Source: an uncultured Bacteroidales bacterium (lineage in GTDB: Bacteria > Bacteroidota > Bacteroidia > Bacteroidales > UBA932). Taken from it: a stretch of 64,000 nt of DNA. Below are positions 24,716-32,720 of this stretch, one piece after another. Position 1 is the stretch's first letter. Each line of letters starts with the position of its first letter. The stretch spans positions 1-64,000 of the forward strand of contig CAKVCK010000008.1 in NCBI GenBank assembly GCA_934725575.1, given 5' to 3'. A model generated the notes under the pieces. The model did no database searches. It was not told the origin of the DNA and saw nothing but the letters and a program-made list of their open reading frames with translations. The position numbers and the translations under genes were made by a program.

Positions 24716-25347
24716 ATATGAAAAAGATCATCCTTGCTTTGGCAGCCGCCGCGCTGGCCACTTCCGCACTCGCCCAGGAAGTCATCAAGCTTCCGCAGCC
24801 TGACAAGAATGTGTCGATGACTCTCTATCAGGCTCTTCAGCAAAGAGCCTCTGTCCGTGAATATTCAGACGCACAGATCAGTGACGCGTCTCTGTCCCGG
24901 TTGCTATGGGCCGCATGCGGAGTGAACCGTGAGGACGGAAGGCTGACCGTACCATCAGCCATGAACACACAGGAGGAAAGTGTCTATGTATGCCGGGCTG
25001 ACGGCGCATGGCTCTTCAACGCCCAGGAAAACATCTTGACGAAGGTTTCCGGAAAGGACATCCGCTCGGATCTGGCTGGTCGTCAGGCATCTGTGGCAAA
25101 AGCTCCTTTGTTTCTCGTGATTGTCTGCGACTTGAACAAGTACAAGTTCCGCGATGAGAAAACCGCAATTTTCGGAGCCATCGACGCCGGCTATGTATCC
25201 CAGAACATCTGCCTTGCCTGCGAGGCTCTCGGACTGGCCACAGTCCCGCGTGGAAGCATGAACCACGATGCTGTCAAAACCGCCCTTGGCCTCAAGGAAG
25301 GACAGGAACTTTTGCTGAACCATCCTGTTGGATACGAGAAAAAGTAA
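24712..25347 (+). CDS. Exported nitroreductase-family protein (SagB/ThcOx-like)
   Basis: 211 aa with a signal peptide (KKIILALAAAALATSALAQ). The nitroreductase fold is seen in LQQRASVREYSDAQISDASLSRLLWAACGVNR (FMN-binding RxSxR-type start), and in DAGYVSQNICLACEALGLATVPRGS and LLLNHPVGY near the end. Flavin oxidoreductases with a signal peptide occur commonly in Bacteroidetes; the substrate is unknown. Start at 24712 overlaps the EamA stop; MKK at 24718 is an alternative. A terminator follows. Confidence 0.83.
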   Translation: MNMKKIILALAAAALATSALAQEVIKLPQPDKNVSMTLYQALQQRASVREYSDAQISDASLSRLLWAACGVNREDGRLTVPSAMNTQEESVYVCRADGAWLFNAQENILTKVSGKDIRSDLAGRQASVAKAPLFLVIVCDLNKYKFRDEKTAIFGAIDAGYVSQNICLACEALGLATVPRGSMNHDAVKTALGLKEGQELLLNHPVGYEKK

Positions 25348-25399
25348 CCCATCTTACTATTTTGTAGAAATGTTTTAAATATTTATTAATAGATAAATA

Positions 25400-25434
25400 A
25401 GTCCCGTCACCCACAAATGGCGGGACTATTTTGT
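25400..25434 (+). terminator. Rho-independent terminator after the nitroreductase gene
   Basis: AGTCCCG (25400-25406) pairs with CGGGACT (25421-25427), followed by ATTTTGT, about 50 nt after the stop. It closes the Fur/EamA/nitroreductase operon. Confidence 0.8.
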
Positions 25435-25498
25435 ATATTCGATAATAGAATATTTTATGATTTTTTACTACCTTAGCGGATTGTAAAGTAAAAGTACA

Positions 25499-26623
25499 AT
25501 GGCTATTACAACCAAGGAAGTGATAAGCAGACAGGATCTGAGGCGTTTCGTCCGGTTCCCGAACGAGTTGTATGCGGACAACGAATACTACGTCCCTCAG
25601 ATTGAGTCGATGGAAATGGACACCCTCACTCCGGGCAAAAACCGGGCCTTTGAGGTCTGCGAAGGGAAATATTGGCTGGCATACGATGAAAACGGCAAGA
25701 TTGTCGGCAGAGTCGCCGGCATCATAAACTATAAGTACAACAAAAAGGTTGACAAGAAGATCTGCCGTTTCTGCTGGATAGACTTCATAGAATCACAGGA
25801 GGTGGTACACGCCCTGATGGAAAGGGTGAAGGAATATGGCAAGGAAAAAGGAATGGAGATCATTGAAGGCCCTGTCGGTTTCCTTGAGTTTGACATCTCC
25901 GGAGTTCTTGTCGAAGGTTTCGACCAACTTCCCACCGCCTACGGAAAGTACAACGCTCCCTACTACGAGCCGATGCTCCTGAAAGAAGGATTCTCGAAAG
26001 AGACTGATTTCGTTGAATATAAGATCACTGTTCCGGACAATCTTGACCGTTATTTCCACTTCGCCGAGATGATCGGGGAACGCTATAACCTCAAGGAAGG
26101 CGACTACAAGAACAAGAATGAGCTGCTTCATAAATATGCCGACGGAATATTCCGTGTGATGAACGAATGTTACTCTGTCTTGCACGGATTCTCGGAGCTC
26201 TCCCCTGCCCAGTGCGAGGATCTCAAGGACCAGTTCTTCCCGAACCTCAATCTGGACTACGTCTCTGTCATCGTTGACGAGACCGACAAGGTGGTCGGAT
26301 TCGGAATCACCCTTCCATCACTGTCAAAGGCTCTGCAGAAAGCGAAAGGGCACATGTTCCCGTTCGGGTTCATACACATTCTCAAGGCTTTGCACCACAA
26401 TGACACGATTGATGCCCTGCTGATAGCCATCTCCAATGAATATAAGGACAAGGGTGTCAATGCGATGATCATCTCCAAGATCGGCCGCGGGATGCACAAG
26501 AACGGTATCAAATACGTCGAGAGCACCCGTGAGCTTGAGGAGAACCACAATGTCCAGAATCTCTGGGGCAAATTCGAGCATCACCTCCACAAGAGAGCAA
26601 GAATCTACGTAAAGAATCTCTAA
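25499..26623 (+). CDS. GNAT-superfamily-like protein of unknown substrate
   Basis: 374 aa. It belongs to a Bacteroidetes family that begins MAITTKEVISRQDLRRFVRFPNELY and carries a short GNAT-like core (KYWLAYDENGKIVGRVAGIINYKYN ... CRFCWIDFIESQEVVHALMERVKEYGKEKGMEIIEGPVGF). A second half with a similar look (VSVIVDETDKVVGFGITLPSLSKAL, then YKDKGVNAMIISKIGRGM) suggests an internal duplication of the GNAT fold. No function is established. It is the first gene of an operon with a CDP-alcohol phosphatidyltransferase and a PlsC-like acyltransferase, so lipid or lipid-headgroup acylation is a reasonable inference. Confidence 0.7.
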   Translation: MAITTKEVISRQDLRRFVRFPNELYADNEYYVPQIESMEMDTLTPGKNRAFEVCEGKYWLAYDENGKIVGRVAGIINYKYNKKVDKKICRFCWIDFIESQEVVHALMERVKEYGKEKGMEIIEGPVGFLEFDISGVLVEGFDQLPTAYGKYNAPYYEPMLLKEGFSKETDFVEYKITVPDNLDRYFHFAEMIGERYNLKEGDYKNKNELLHKYADGIFRVMNECYSVLHGFSELSPAQCEDLKDQFFPNLNLDYVSVIVDETDKVVGFGITLPSLSKALQKAKGHMFPFGFIHILKALHHNDTIDALLIAISNEYKDKGVNAMIISKIGRGMHKNGIKYVESTRELEENHNVQNLWGKFEHHLHKRARIYVKNL

Positions 26624-26635
26624 ACATTATTGAAT

Positions 26636-27343
26636 ATGGCAGACAAGAAAGCGGAAAGAATACAGACCTCCATCCTGAACGGGGTCGAGAAGAAGGCCCT
26701 TGTCTGGCTGGCCGAGAGGCAGCCAAAATGGGTCGTGTCGGACACACTCACAGCCATCGGCACACTCGGTGCGATAATGATCGGAGCCGGGTACATCCTC
26801 TGCGGGGTCAACATCAATTTCCTGTGGCTCAGCTGCTTGGGATTCGTTGTAAACTGGTACGGGGATTCCCTTGATGGTACTCTGGCCAGAGTCCGCAAGA
26901 CCCAGAGACCTATCTACGGTTACTATCTCGACCACACGGTCGATTGCATAAACGAAGCATTTATGTTCATCGGACTCGGGCTGTCATACCTTATGCGTCT
27001 GGATCTGGCCCTGATGATATTCGTTGTTTATCTTTGCCTGACAGTGAATGTCAGCGTGAACGCACACCTCAAGAGCGAGTTCCGTCTCACCTACGCAAAA
27101 CTTGGACCGACCGAGTTCAGGGTGATCGCCATCATATTGACATCTCTGTTTGTGTTCATCAAACCGCTCAGGGAGTTCAGCACAGTGGTCAGCATATTCG
27201 GCAAAGACATTGAGCTCCGTGCACTTGACGTGGCAGGTCTTGTGATCCTGGCCTTGCTTGTGATCATTTATCTGGTGACAATCATCAGTGACGCGAAGGG
27301 TTACGCCAAGATGGACCCGATGCCAAAGAGAGACGACAAATAA
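26636..27343 (+). CDS. CDP-alcohol phosphatidyltransferase family protein
   Basis: 235 aa from ATG 26636. The family motif D-x2-DG-x2-AR-x8-G-x3-D-x3-D is present as DSLDGTLARVRKTQRPIYG, followed by YYLDHTVD (about 80-105). Several membrane segments surround it. The enzyme should move a phosphatidyl or similar CDP-activated group to an alcohol at the inner membrane. The acceptor cannot be read. It ends in TAATG, overlapping the acyltransferase start by 1 nt, and follows the GNAT-like gene by 12 nt. Confidence 0.87.
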   Translation: MADKKAERIQTSILNGVEKKALVWLAERQPKWVVSDTLTAIGTLGAIMIGAGYILCGVNINFLWLSCLGFVVNWYGDSLDGTLARVRKTQRPIYGYYLDHTVDCINEAFMFIGLGLSYLMRLDLALMIFVVYLCLTVNVSVNAHLKSEFRLTYAKLGPTEFRVIAIILTSLFVFIKPLREFSTVVSIFGKDIELRALDVAGLVILALLVIIYLVTIISDAKGYAKMDPMPKRDDK

Positions 27344-28206
27344 TGCCGCTTCTTCCAGTAGAACAGATTGAGCAGCTTGCGCCGGTTTTCAAGGGGAAAT
27401 TCGGCAATGCCGTTGCGCGGACACTGCGGAAGGTTCTTTCCATCAAGACGCTGTCCGACCTTTACGACACGATTGATGAATATCAAGGAGCGGATTTCGC
27501 CGGAGCGCTTCTTGACAAACTTGGAGTCAACTACCAATTAGGTGGCTCGCAAAGGCTTGCGAATTTACCGGACGGCCCGTTCATAACGGTCAGCAACCAT
27601 CCCTACGGCGGGATGGACGGTGTCATTCTCATTGACCTTATCGGGCACCTCAGGCCGGGATTCAAGGTGATGGTGACAGAGTTCCTCGCCCTTGTAGAAG
27701 CACTGCGCCCAAGCCTTATTGTCGTCAATCCAAAGAACAATTTGAACAAGGGAATAACAGCCAAGAATATCCAAGGAGTCCGTGAGGTTCTGGAAAGGCT
27801 TCACGATGGTGAACCGGTGGGATTCTTCCCGTCAGGAGCGGTCTCGGATCTCAGCCTTAAAGAGATGAAAATCAGAGACAGAGAGTGGCAGGAAGCTGTT
27901 CTGCGGCTAATCCAGAAAGCCAAAGTCCCAATCGTCCCGGTCAGATTCTTTGACCACAACTCGTTATGGTTCTACAATCTTGGGCTAATAGACTGGCGAG
28001 TCCGCCTGATGCAGCTTCCGCACGAACTTGTCAACAAAAGGTTCAGAAGGATAAGAGTAGGGATCGGCGAGACCCTGAGCGTTGAAGAGCAGCTCAAACA
28101 TCCAGACATCAAAGATTTCGGAGTTTTCCTCAGAAGCAAGGTCTATGATATGCCGCTTCCGGAGGATTTCATCAAATACAAGGACTACATCGCGTCAACA
28201 CGGTAA
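27343..28206 (+). CDS. PlsC-like lysophospholipid/acyl acyltransferase
   Basis: 287 aa. Acyltransferase motif I is NHPYGGMDG (H-x5-D, about 85-92) and motif III is FFPSGAVSD; motif IV-like VPIVPVRFFD follows. The N-terminal stretch SDLYDTIDEYQGADFAGALLDKLGVNYQLGG resembles the Bacteroidetes 'hemolysin'/GlsA-type acyltransferases that O-acylate lyso-lipids, including glycine lipids. The usual GlsB partner is not adjacent; a different GNAT-like protein stands upstream. The three genes likely make or remodel one membrane lipid. Confidence 0.85.
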   Translation: MPLLPVEQIEQLAPVFKGKFGNAVARTLRKVLSIKTLSDLYDTIDEYQGADFAGALLDKLGVNYQLGGSQRLANLPDGPFITVSNHPYGGMDGVILIDLIGHLRPGFKVMVTEFLALVEALRPSLIVVNPKNNLNKGITAKNIQGVREVLERLHDGEPVGFFPSGAVSDLSLKEMKIRDREWQEAVLRLIQKAKVPIVPVRFFDHNSLWFYNLGLIDWRVRLMQLPHELVNKRFRRIRVGIGETLSVEEQLKHPDIKDFGVFLRSKVYDMPLPEDFIKYKDYIASTR

Positions 28207-28308
28207 TCCACAAACTTTTCCGGACCGCGCCCAAGAAGTCCAGCGTCACTCTCCACAATATTCGAATGAAAATTCCTTGAATATACTGGCTTCGTAAATG
28301 TTTTTTTG

Positions 28309-28316
28309 TATCTTTG
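28309..28316 (+). promoter_or_regulatory. -7 box for the tRNA-Ala gene
   Basis: TATCTTTG matches TAnnTTTG and lies 10 nt before the first base of the tRNA. No convincing -33 TTTG at the usual distance. Confidence 0.65.
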
Positions 28317-28326
28317 CAGTCCAATC

Positions 28327-28399
28327 GGGGTATTAGCTCAGCTGGTAGAGCGCAAGGTTCGCAATCTTGAGGTCAGGAGTTCGATCCTCCTATGCTCCA
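28327..28399 (+). tRNA. tRNA-Ala (anticodon CGC)
   Basis: The cloverleaf is complete. The acceptor GGGGTAT pairs with ATGCTCC including the G3-U70 pair that marks alanine tRNAs. D-arm GCTC...GAGC, anticodon stem CAAGG/TCTTG around TTCGCAA (anticodon CGC, reads GCG), and T-arm AGGAG-TTCGATC-CTCCT. CCA is not encoded. A terminator follows within 6 nt. Confidence 0.95.
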
Positions 28400-28404
28400 C
28401 AAAA

Positions 28405-28436
28405 AAGAGGAATGGGCATTCGCTCATTCCTCTTTT
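28405..28436 (+). terminator. Terminator of the tRNA-Ala gene
   Basis: AAGAGGAATG-GGC pairs with GC-TCATTCCTCTT around ATTC, followed by TTTGT. The A-run before the stem allows bidirectional use, serving also the convergent GH97 gene. Confidence 0.85.
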
Positions 28437-28532
28437 GTATTTTCCAAGCAAATAATCTTGTTGAAAAAACGTCCGCCCCGAGATCGGAGCGGACGAATGA
28501 AGTTTTATCCATAATAAGGAGTGTGAATATCT

Positions 28533-30536
28533 CTACTTCTTTGTTATACGGGCTGTCCAACCGCCGCCGGGTGCCATATGGATCTTTACCTTGCGATCGG
28601 CGGGAACAGAAACAGACTCACGCTTGTAGTCACGGGCGGCGCGGTCGGCGTTGATGCCGTCACGGAAGATTTCCATTGTCCAGTCGCCTTCTCCGAGGAA
28701 ACCTAAATCAAGAGTCAGGTCACGGGCTTTCCAATCGTTGAGTGAACCGACGTACCAGACATCTCCGCTGCGGCGGGCAAGGGTGATGAAACGTCCGAGG
28801 ACACCGTTCACGGCCACGCTCTCGTCCCAGACTGTCGGGCAGTCGGCTATGTATTTAGTGCACTCCGGCTCGGCCATATAGTTGGACGGAGAGTCGCACA
28901 GCATATTCAGAGGAGAGTCGAAGACCACATATTCAGCGAGCTGGTGGCAGCGGGTGCCCTGGCTCATAGCCTCGGAATTCACAGGATGATAGTTCTTCTG
29001 AATGGCGTTTCGCATCGCACCCTGAGTGTAGTCCATCGGGCCGGCGGCCATTCTGATGAAAGGAACCGTGACATCGTAGGTCACCTGATCGACCGTAGGC
29101 TTGCTCCACTTCATCTGCTCCAGACCGAAGACACCTTCGTAGTTGATCACGTTAGGATAAGTGCGATTGAGTCCGACCGGCTTGAACGCCCCGTGGAAGT
29201 CAATCAAGAGTCCGTATTTGGCGGCGGTTTCGGCGGAACGCCTGAAGAAATCAACCATATATTGGTCGTCACGATCCATAAAATCGACCTTGAAGCCCTT
29301 GATTCCCATCTCGGAGTAATGCTTGCAGACATTCTCCATATCACGGTCGAAAGCGTAGTAGCCAGCCCAAAGGATAAGGCCTACGTTGTGCGCTTTGGCA
29401 TATTCACAAAGCATCGGGAGATCGATCTCAGGGATGATCTGCATCAGATCGGCTTTCTTGTTGACAGCCCAGCCTTCATCGAGGATGACATATTCAATGC
29501 CGTGCTTCTGGGCGAAGTCGATGTAGTACTTGTAGGTGTCGTTGTTGATGCCGGCGCGGAAGTCCACCCCGTAGAGGTTCCAAGCGTTCCACCAGTCCCA
29601 GGCGACCTTTCCAGGCTTCACCCAACTGAAATCCTGTGACGGATCGGCCGGCTTGCCAAGCTTCCAGACCATATCATTAACAGCCAGGTCGGCATCATTT
29701 GATGACACCATTATAATCCTCCAAGGGAAAGATTCACCGGCGGTGCAGGCGGCGATATATTCCTCACGTTCCTTGACAATGCCCTGAAGCATATTGTGTC
29801 CGCCCTGCTCGACAGTCTTAGGGTACGGAGCGAAACGACCGGAAAGGGTTGTAGCGTCACCTTCGTTGTAAAGGTACATTCCCGGATAGTCAACAAGATC
29901 GGACTCGGTGATAAGAACCTTCATTCCACCTTCCGCAGACACAGCGATCGGAAGGAACGCAAGCCTTTCCTTGTTCCACTGCGACAGGGCGTGGATGGAA
30001 TATGTGTTCTCAAAGGAGTTCCAATACTGGCTCTCAAGGGTTTCCGTGTGCTGTTTCACATAAGGGACATACGCATCCCAATCCTTGGCGAAATTGAACT
30101 GGGCCTTCTCCGCCAAAACCTTCGAATCATTCTTCAAAGAGTTGGTGAAACGATATGCCACGCCCTCGTCATAAGCGCGGAACGCAAGCGAGAACTCTTT
30201 GAATATGAGAGTGATCTCGTTGTAGTTGTCACGGACCTGCGCCTTCTTGTAGGCGACCGTCGGGAGAGTCTGGTCAACGCTGGCCTTTTTGACCTTACGA
30301 ACCTTGTCGTTATCTCCGAACACAACACCGTCGGACAGAGTCATAGAAATCTCGGACGCGTCAATCAGATTGACGGCATCCTTAGAGACCGAATAAGTGA
30401 TGGAGTTGCCTACTACAACCGTGGCGGACAGATGGCCGTCAGGCGAAACGACCTTGTAAGTCACATCCTTGGCTGAAACCGACGGGATGGCCGCTAAAGA
30501 GACAGCCGCCGCTGCCAAAATAGTTTTGAGTGTCAT
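28533..30536 (-). CDS. Glycoside hydrolase family 97 (alpha-galactosidase/alpha-glucosidase)
   Basis: 667 aa from ATG 30536. A signal peptide (LKTILAAAAVSLAAIPSVSA) is followed by the GH97 N-terminal beta-sandwich (KVVSPDGHLSATVVVG; FKEFSLAFRAYDEGVAYRF), the (beta/alpha)8 barrel (WWNAWNLYGVDFRAGIN; YVILDEGWAV; GFKVDFMDRDDQ) and a C-terminal beta domain. The Asp of KVDF near residue 418 corresponds to the nucleophile of retaining GH97 alpha-galactosidases, which favours that subgroup over SusB-like inverting glucosidases. Likely periplasmic. The reading frame extends upstream to 30626, but the signal peptide fixes the start. Divergent from the thioredoxin-led operon. Confidence 0.92.
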   Translation of the reverse strand: MTLKTILAAAAVSLAAIPSVSAKDVTYKVVSPDGHLSATVVVGNSITYSVSKDAVNLIDASEISMTLSDGVVFGDNDKVRKVKKASVDQTLPTVAYKKAQVRDNYNEITLIFKEFSLAFRAYDEGVAYRFTNSLKNDSKVLAEKAQFNFAKDWDAYVPYVKQHTETLESQYWNSFENTYSIHALSQWNKERLAFLPIAVSAEGGMKVLITESDLVDYPGMYLYNEGDATTLSGRFAPYPKTVEQGGHNMLQGIVKEREEYIAACTAGESFPWRIIMVSSNDADLAVNDMVWKLGKPADPSQDFSWVKPGKVAWDWWNAWNLYGVDFRAGINNDTYKYYIDFAQKHGIEYVILDEGWAVNKKADLMQIIPEIDLPMLCEYAKAHNVGLILWAGYYAFDRDMENVCKHYSEMGIKGFKVDFMDRDDQYMVDFFRRSAETAAKYGLLIDFHGAFKPVGLNRTYPNVINYEGVFGLEQMKWSKPTVDQVTYDVTVPFIRMAAGPMDYTQGAMRNAIQKNYHPVNSEAMSQGTRCHQLAEYVVFDSPLNMLCDSPSNYMAEPECTKYIADCPTVWDESVAVNGVLGRFITLARRSGDVWYVGSLNDWKARDLTLDLGFLGEGDWTMEIFRDGINADRAARDYKRESVSVPADRKVKIHMAPGGGWTARITKK

Positions 30537-30637
30537 AAAATCTAATATTTGAATTACATTATTTTCATATCGCTGATAAATATACAAACTAAGTTTGACA
30601 TTTTCAGCAATGATGCTTAAAATCAAAACAAAATAAG

Positions 30638-30668
30638 TTGCCGTTACGGAATATAATGGCTATTTTTG
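30638..30668 (+). promoter_or_regulatory. Promoter of the six-gene surface operon
   Basis: TTG at 30638-30640, a 20-nt spacer, then TATTTTTG at 30661-30668 (TAnnTTTG). ATG 30696 lies 27 nt after the box. Confidence 0.6.
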
Positions 30669-30695
30669 CGATTGAAGACAAGCAAGTGAAAACCA

Positions 30696-31184
30696 ATGAA
30701 CTCTAAAAGCATCGCATTGACTATTCTTACGTGCCTCCTGTGTTTATGTGCGGTGGCTCAGAACCTTCCGAATGTCAAGATTGAAGACAGCTCCGGCAAG
30801 GTTTTCTCTACTTCAAGTCTCATAGATGGAAAAGTTCCGGTTCTGCTTGCATTCTGGTCGTCAACCTGCAAGTATTGCATTGAAGAGATCGACGCTTTGA
30901 ATGAGGCCTTTACAGATATTCAGGACATTTCCTGCAAGATTGTCTGCGTGTCGGTCGATGACAGCAGATCAATCTCAAGGGCGAAAGCGATGGTAAAATC
31001 TCACGATTGGGATGATTTTATCTTACTATATGATACAAACAGGAATCTTTACAGGAGTTTGAACGTGGTTTATATCCCACAATTATTCATATACGACAAA
31101 AAAGGTAAACAAGTATATTCCCACACTGGGTACGCAGCGGGAGAAGAGTTTAAGATAATCAACATAATTAAAAACAACCAATAG
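30696..31184 (+). CDS. TlpA-like thiol:disulfide oxidoreductase, exported
   Basis: 162 aa. A signal peptide (MNSKSIALTILTCLLCLCAVAQ) is followed by an AhpC-TSA/TlpA thioredoxin fold: WSSTCKYC (CxxC 58-61) and the cis-Pro loop VYIPQLFIYDKKGK. It is the first gene of an operon whose later members include two Omp28-type thioredoxin-like domains, so it may supply or remove electrons for their disulfides in the periplasm (inferred). The gap to the BACON lipoprotein gene is 18 nt. Confidence 0.87.
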   Translation: MNSKSIALTILTCLLCLCAVAQNLPNVKIEDSSGKVFSTSSLIDGKVPVLLAFWSSTCKYCIEEIDALNEAFTDIQDISCKIVCVSVDDSRSISRAKAMVKSHDWDDFILLYDTNRNLYRSLNVVYIPQLFIYDKKGKQVYSHTGYAAGEEFKIINIIKNNQ

Positions 31185-31202
31185 TTAAATTTGTCATAGC
31201 CT

Positions 31203-32699
31203 ATGAGAAGAATCAGCGTTTTTCTGTTGGCATTATTTGTCATTTCGTTTTTACCGGGCTGTATACTGAAATCTGAGAAAACAGACCCCGAAATCACACT
31301 TTCGGATCCTTCATATTCGAAAATCGCGATTGACTGCAAGAAACAAAGCGTACAGATCGGATTCACGAGTAATGTGGCGTGGAGTACTTCCGGCGCGGCT
31401 GAGTGGCTTTCAGTCTCGCCCTCATCCGGAAATTCAGGAACAGCCTCAATCAATATCGATGTTCAGGAGAATACCTCCAAACAATCCAGAACAGCATTCC
31501 TGAGGATCAGTGACAAGTCCTTGGAATCGACCATCAGGATTTCCATCACCCAAGAGGCCGCCCCGGAAGAAGAAGATCCAATATTCAATATTGACAAGAA
31601 TGATTTCAGAGTCAATGCTGATGGAGGAGACATCGAGCTGAAAGTAACCCACAATATTGATTACAAGATAACATCAAGGCCTGAATGGGTGAAACAGACT
31701 TCTATGAATTCCAGCGGAAATGAGGATTCTTATACTTTCTCTGTTGAAAGAAACAGCTCAACGGAAAGTCGCGAAGGTGTCATAGTGTTCTGCAATGATC
31801 TCAACGTATGTATTCCTGTCAACATCAAACAGACAGGAACATCCGTTTCGCTATCAGTCTCACCGGCCTCATTCTTTTTCTCATACAAAGAGGAGAATGA
31901 TAAATTCACCATAACTTCCAATACGGGTTGGAAGATAAGCAATAACGCCGATTGGATTGAATTAGGGACGAACGAAGGTACCGGAAATTCAGGCGTGTCA
32001 ATCAGTGTGTCTGAAAACACAACAACGGCGATACGCAAGGCCACCATCACGGTTTCAACATTAGACGAATCTTCTTCAATGGATATCGCCGTTCAGCAGA
32101 ATGGTGCGAAAGAAATATTCAGCATTGATCAAGATGAATTCAACGTGGCGGCAGGTGGCGAGACCTTCAGTGTCAAGGTCACGCACAATATCGGCTACAA
32201 GATCAACTCGGCTCCAGACTGGGTAAAGCAAATCGGCAAGTCCTCCAGCGGGAATGTTGACACCTACACCTTCAAGGCGGACGCGAACTCCAGCACACAG
32301 GCCCGCGAGGGAGTGATCGTTTTCTGCAACGACAATGAGGTCTGTGTGCCCGTCACCGTCAAGCAGACAGGGGCGGACGCGTCCTTGTCAGTCTCACCGG
32401 CGAATTTGACCTTTATAGCCCAGGGCGGTACCAAAACATTCTCGGTGACATCAAACACCACGTGGGCAGCAAGTTCAAGTGAATCCTGGGCGAAACTCGA
32501 CAAGACCGATGGCAGCGGCAACGCTCAAGTCTCCGTCACCGTCAGCGAGAACAATGCCATCACGGCCAGAACAGCCACCATCTCTGTAAAGACATCGGAC
32601 GGCAAGTCAACAACGGCTGTAGTAATCAACCAGTCCGCTGGTCAGACGGAAGGAGGGAATGATGACACAACAACTGGAGGTAAAATCACTCTTGAATAG
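31203..32699 (+). CDS. Lipoprotein with five BACON domains
   Basis: 498 aa. Lipobox FLPGC (Cys20), then five tandem Ig-like BACON modules at about 40-120, 125-210, 215-297, 300-385 and 390-480. Each closes with the family's 'V.I.Q.' strand (ISITQEAA, VNIKQTG, IAVQQNG, VTVKQTG, VVINQSA). Modules 2 and 4 are near copies (HNIDYKITSRPEWVKQ versus HNIGYKINSAPDWVKQ), so a two-module unit was duplicated. BACON domains occur in carbohydrate-binding and adhesion proteins. The tail GGNDDTTTGGKITLE is nearly repeated at the end of the next protein. Likely anchored in the outer membrane. Confidence 0.88.
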   Translation: MRRISVFLLALFVISFLPGCILKSEKTDPEITLSDPSYSKIAIDCKKQSVQIGFTSNVAWSTSGAAEWLSVSPSSGNSGTASINIDVQENTSKQSRTAFLRISDKSLESTIRISITQEAAPEEEDPIFNIDKNDFRVNADGGDIELKVTHNIDYKITSRPEWVKQTSMNSSGNEDSYTFSVERNSSTESREGVIVFCNDLNVCIPVNIKQTGTSVSLSVSPASFFFSYKEENDKFTITSNTGWKISNNADWIELGTNEGTGNSGVSISVSENTTTAIRKATITVSTLDESSSMDIAVQQNGAKEIFSIDQDEFNVAAGGETFSVKVTHNIGYKINSAPDWVKQIGKSSSGNVDTYTFKADANSSTQAREGVIVFCNDNEVCVPVTVKQTGADASLSVSPANLTFIAQGGTKTFSVTSNTTWAASSSESWAKLDKTDGSGNAQVSVTVSENNAITARTATISVKTSDGKSTTAVVINQSAGQTEGGNDDTTTGGKITLE

Positions 32700-32720
32700 A
32701 AACCCACATAATAAATCATT

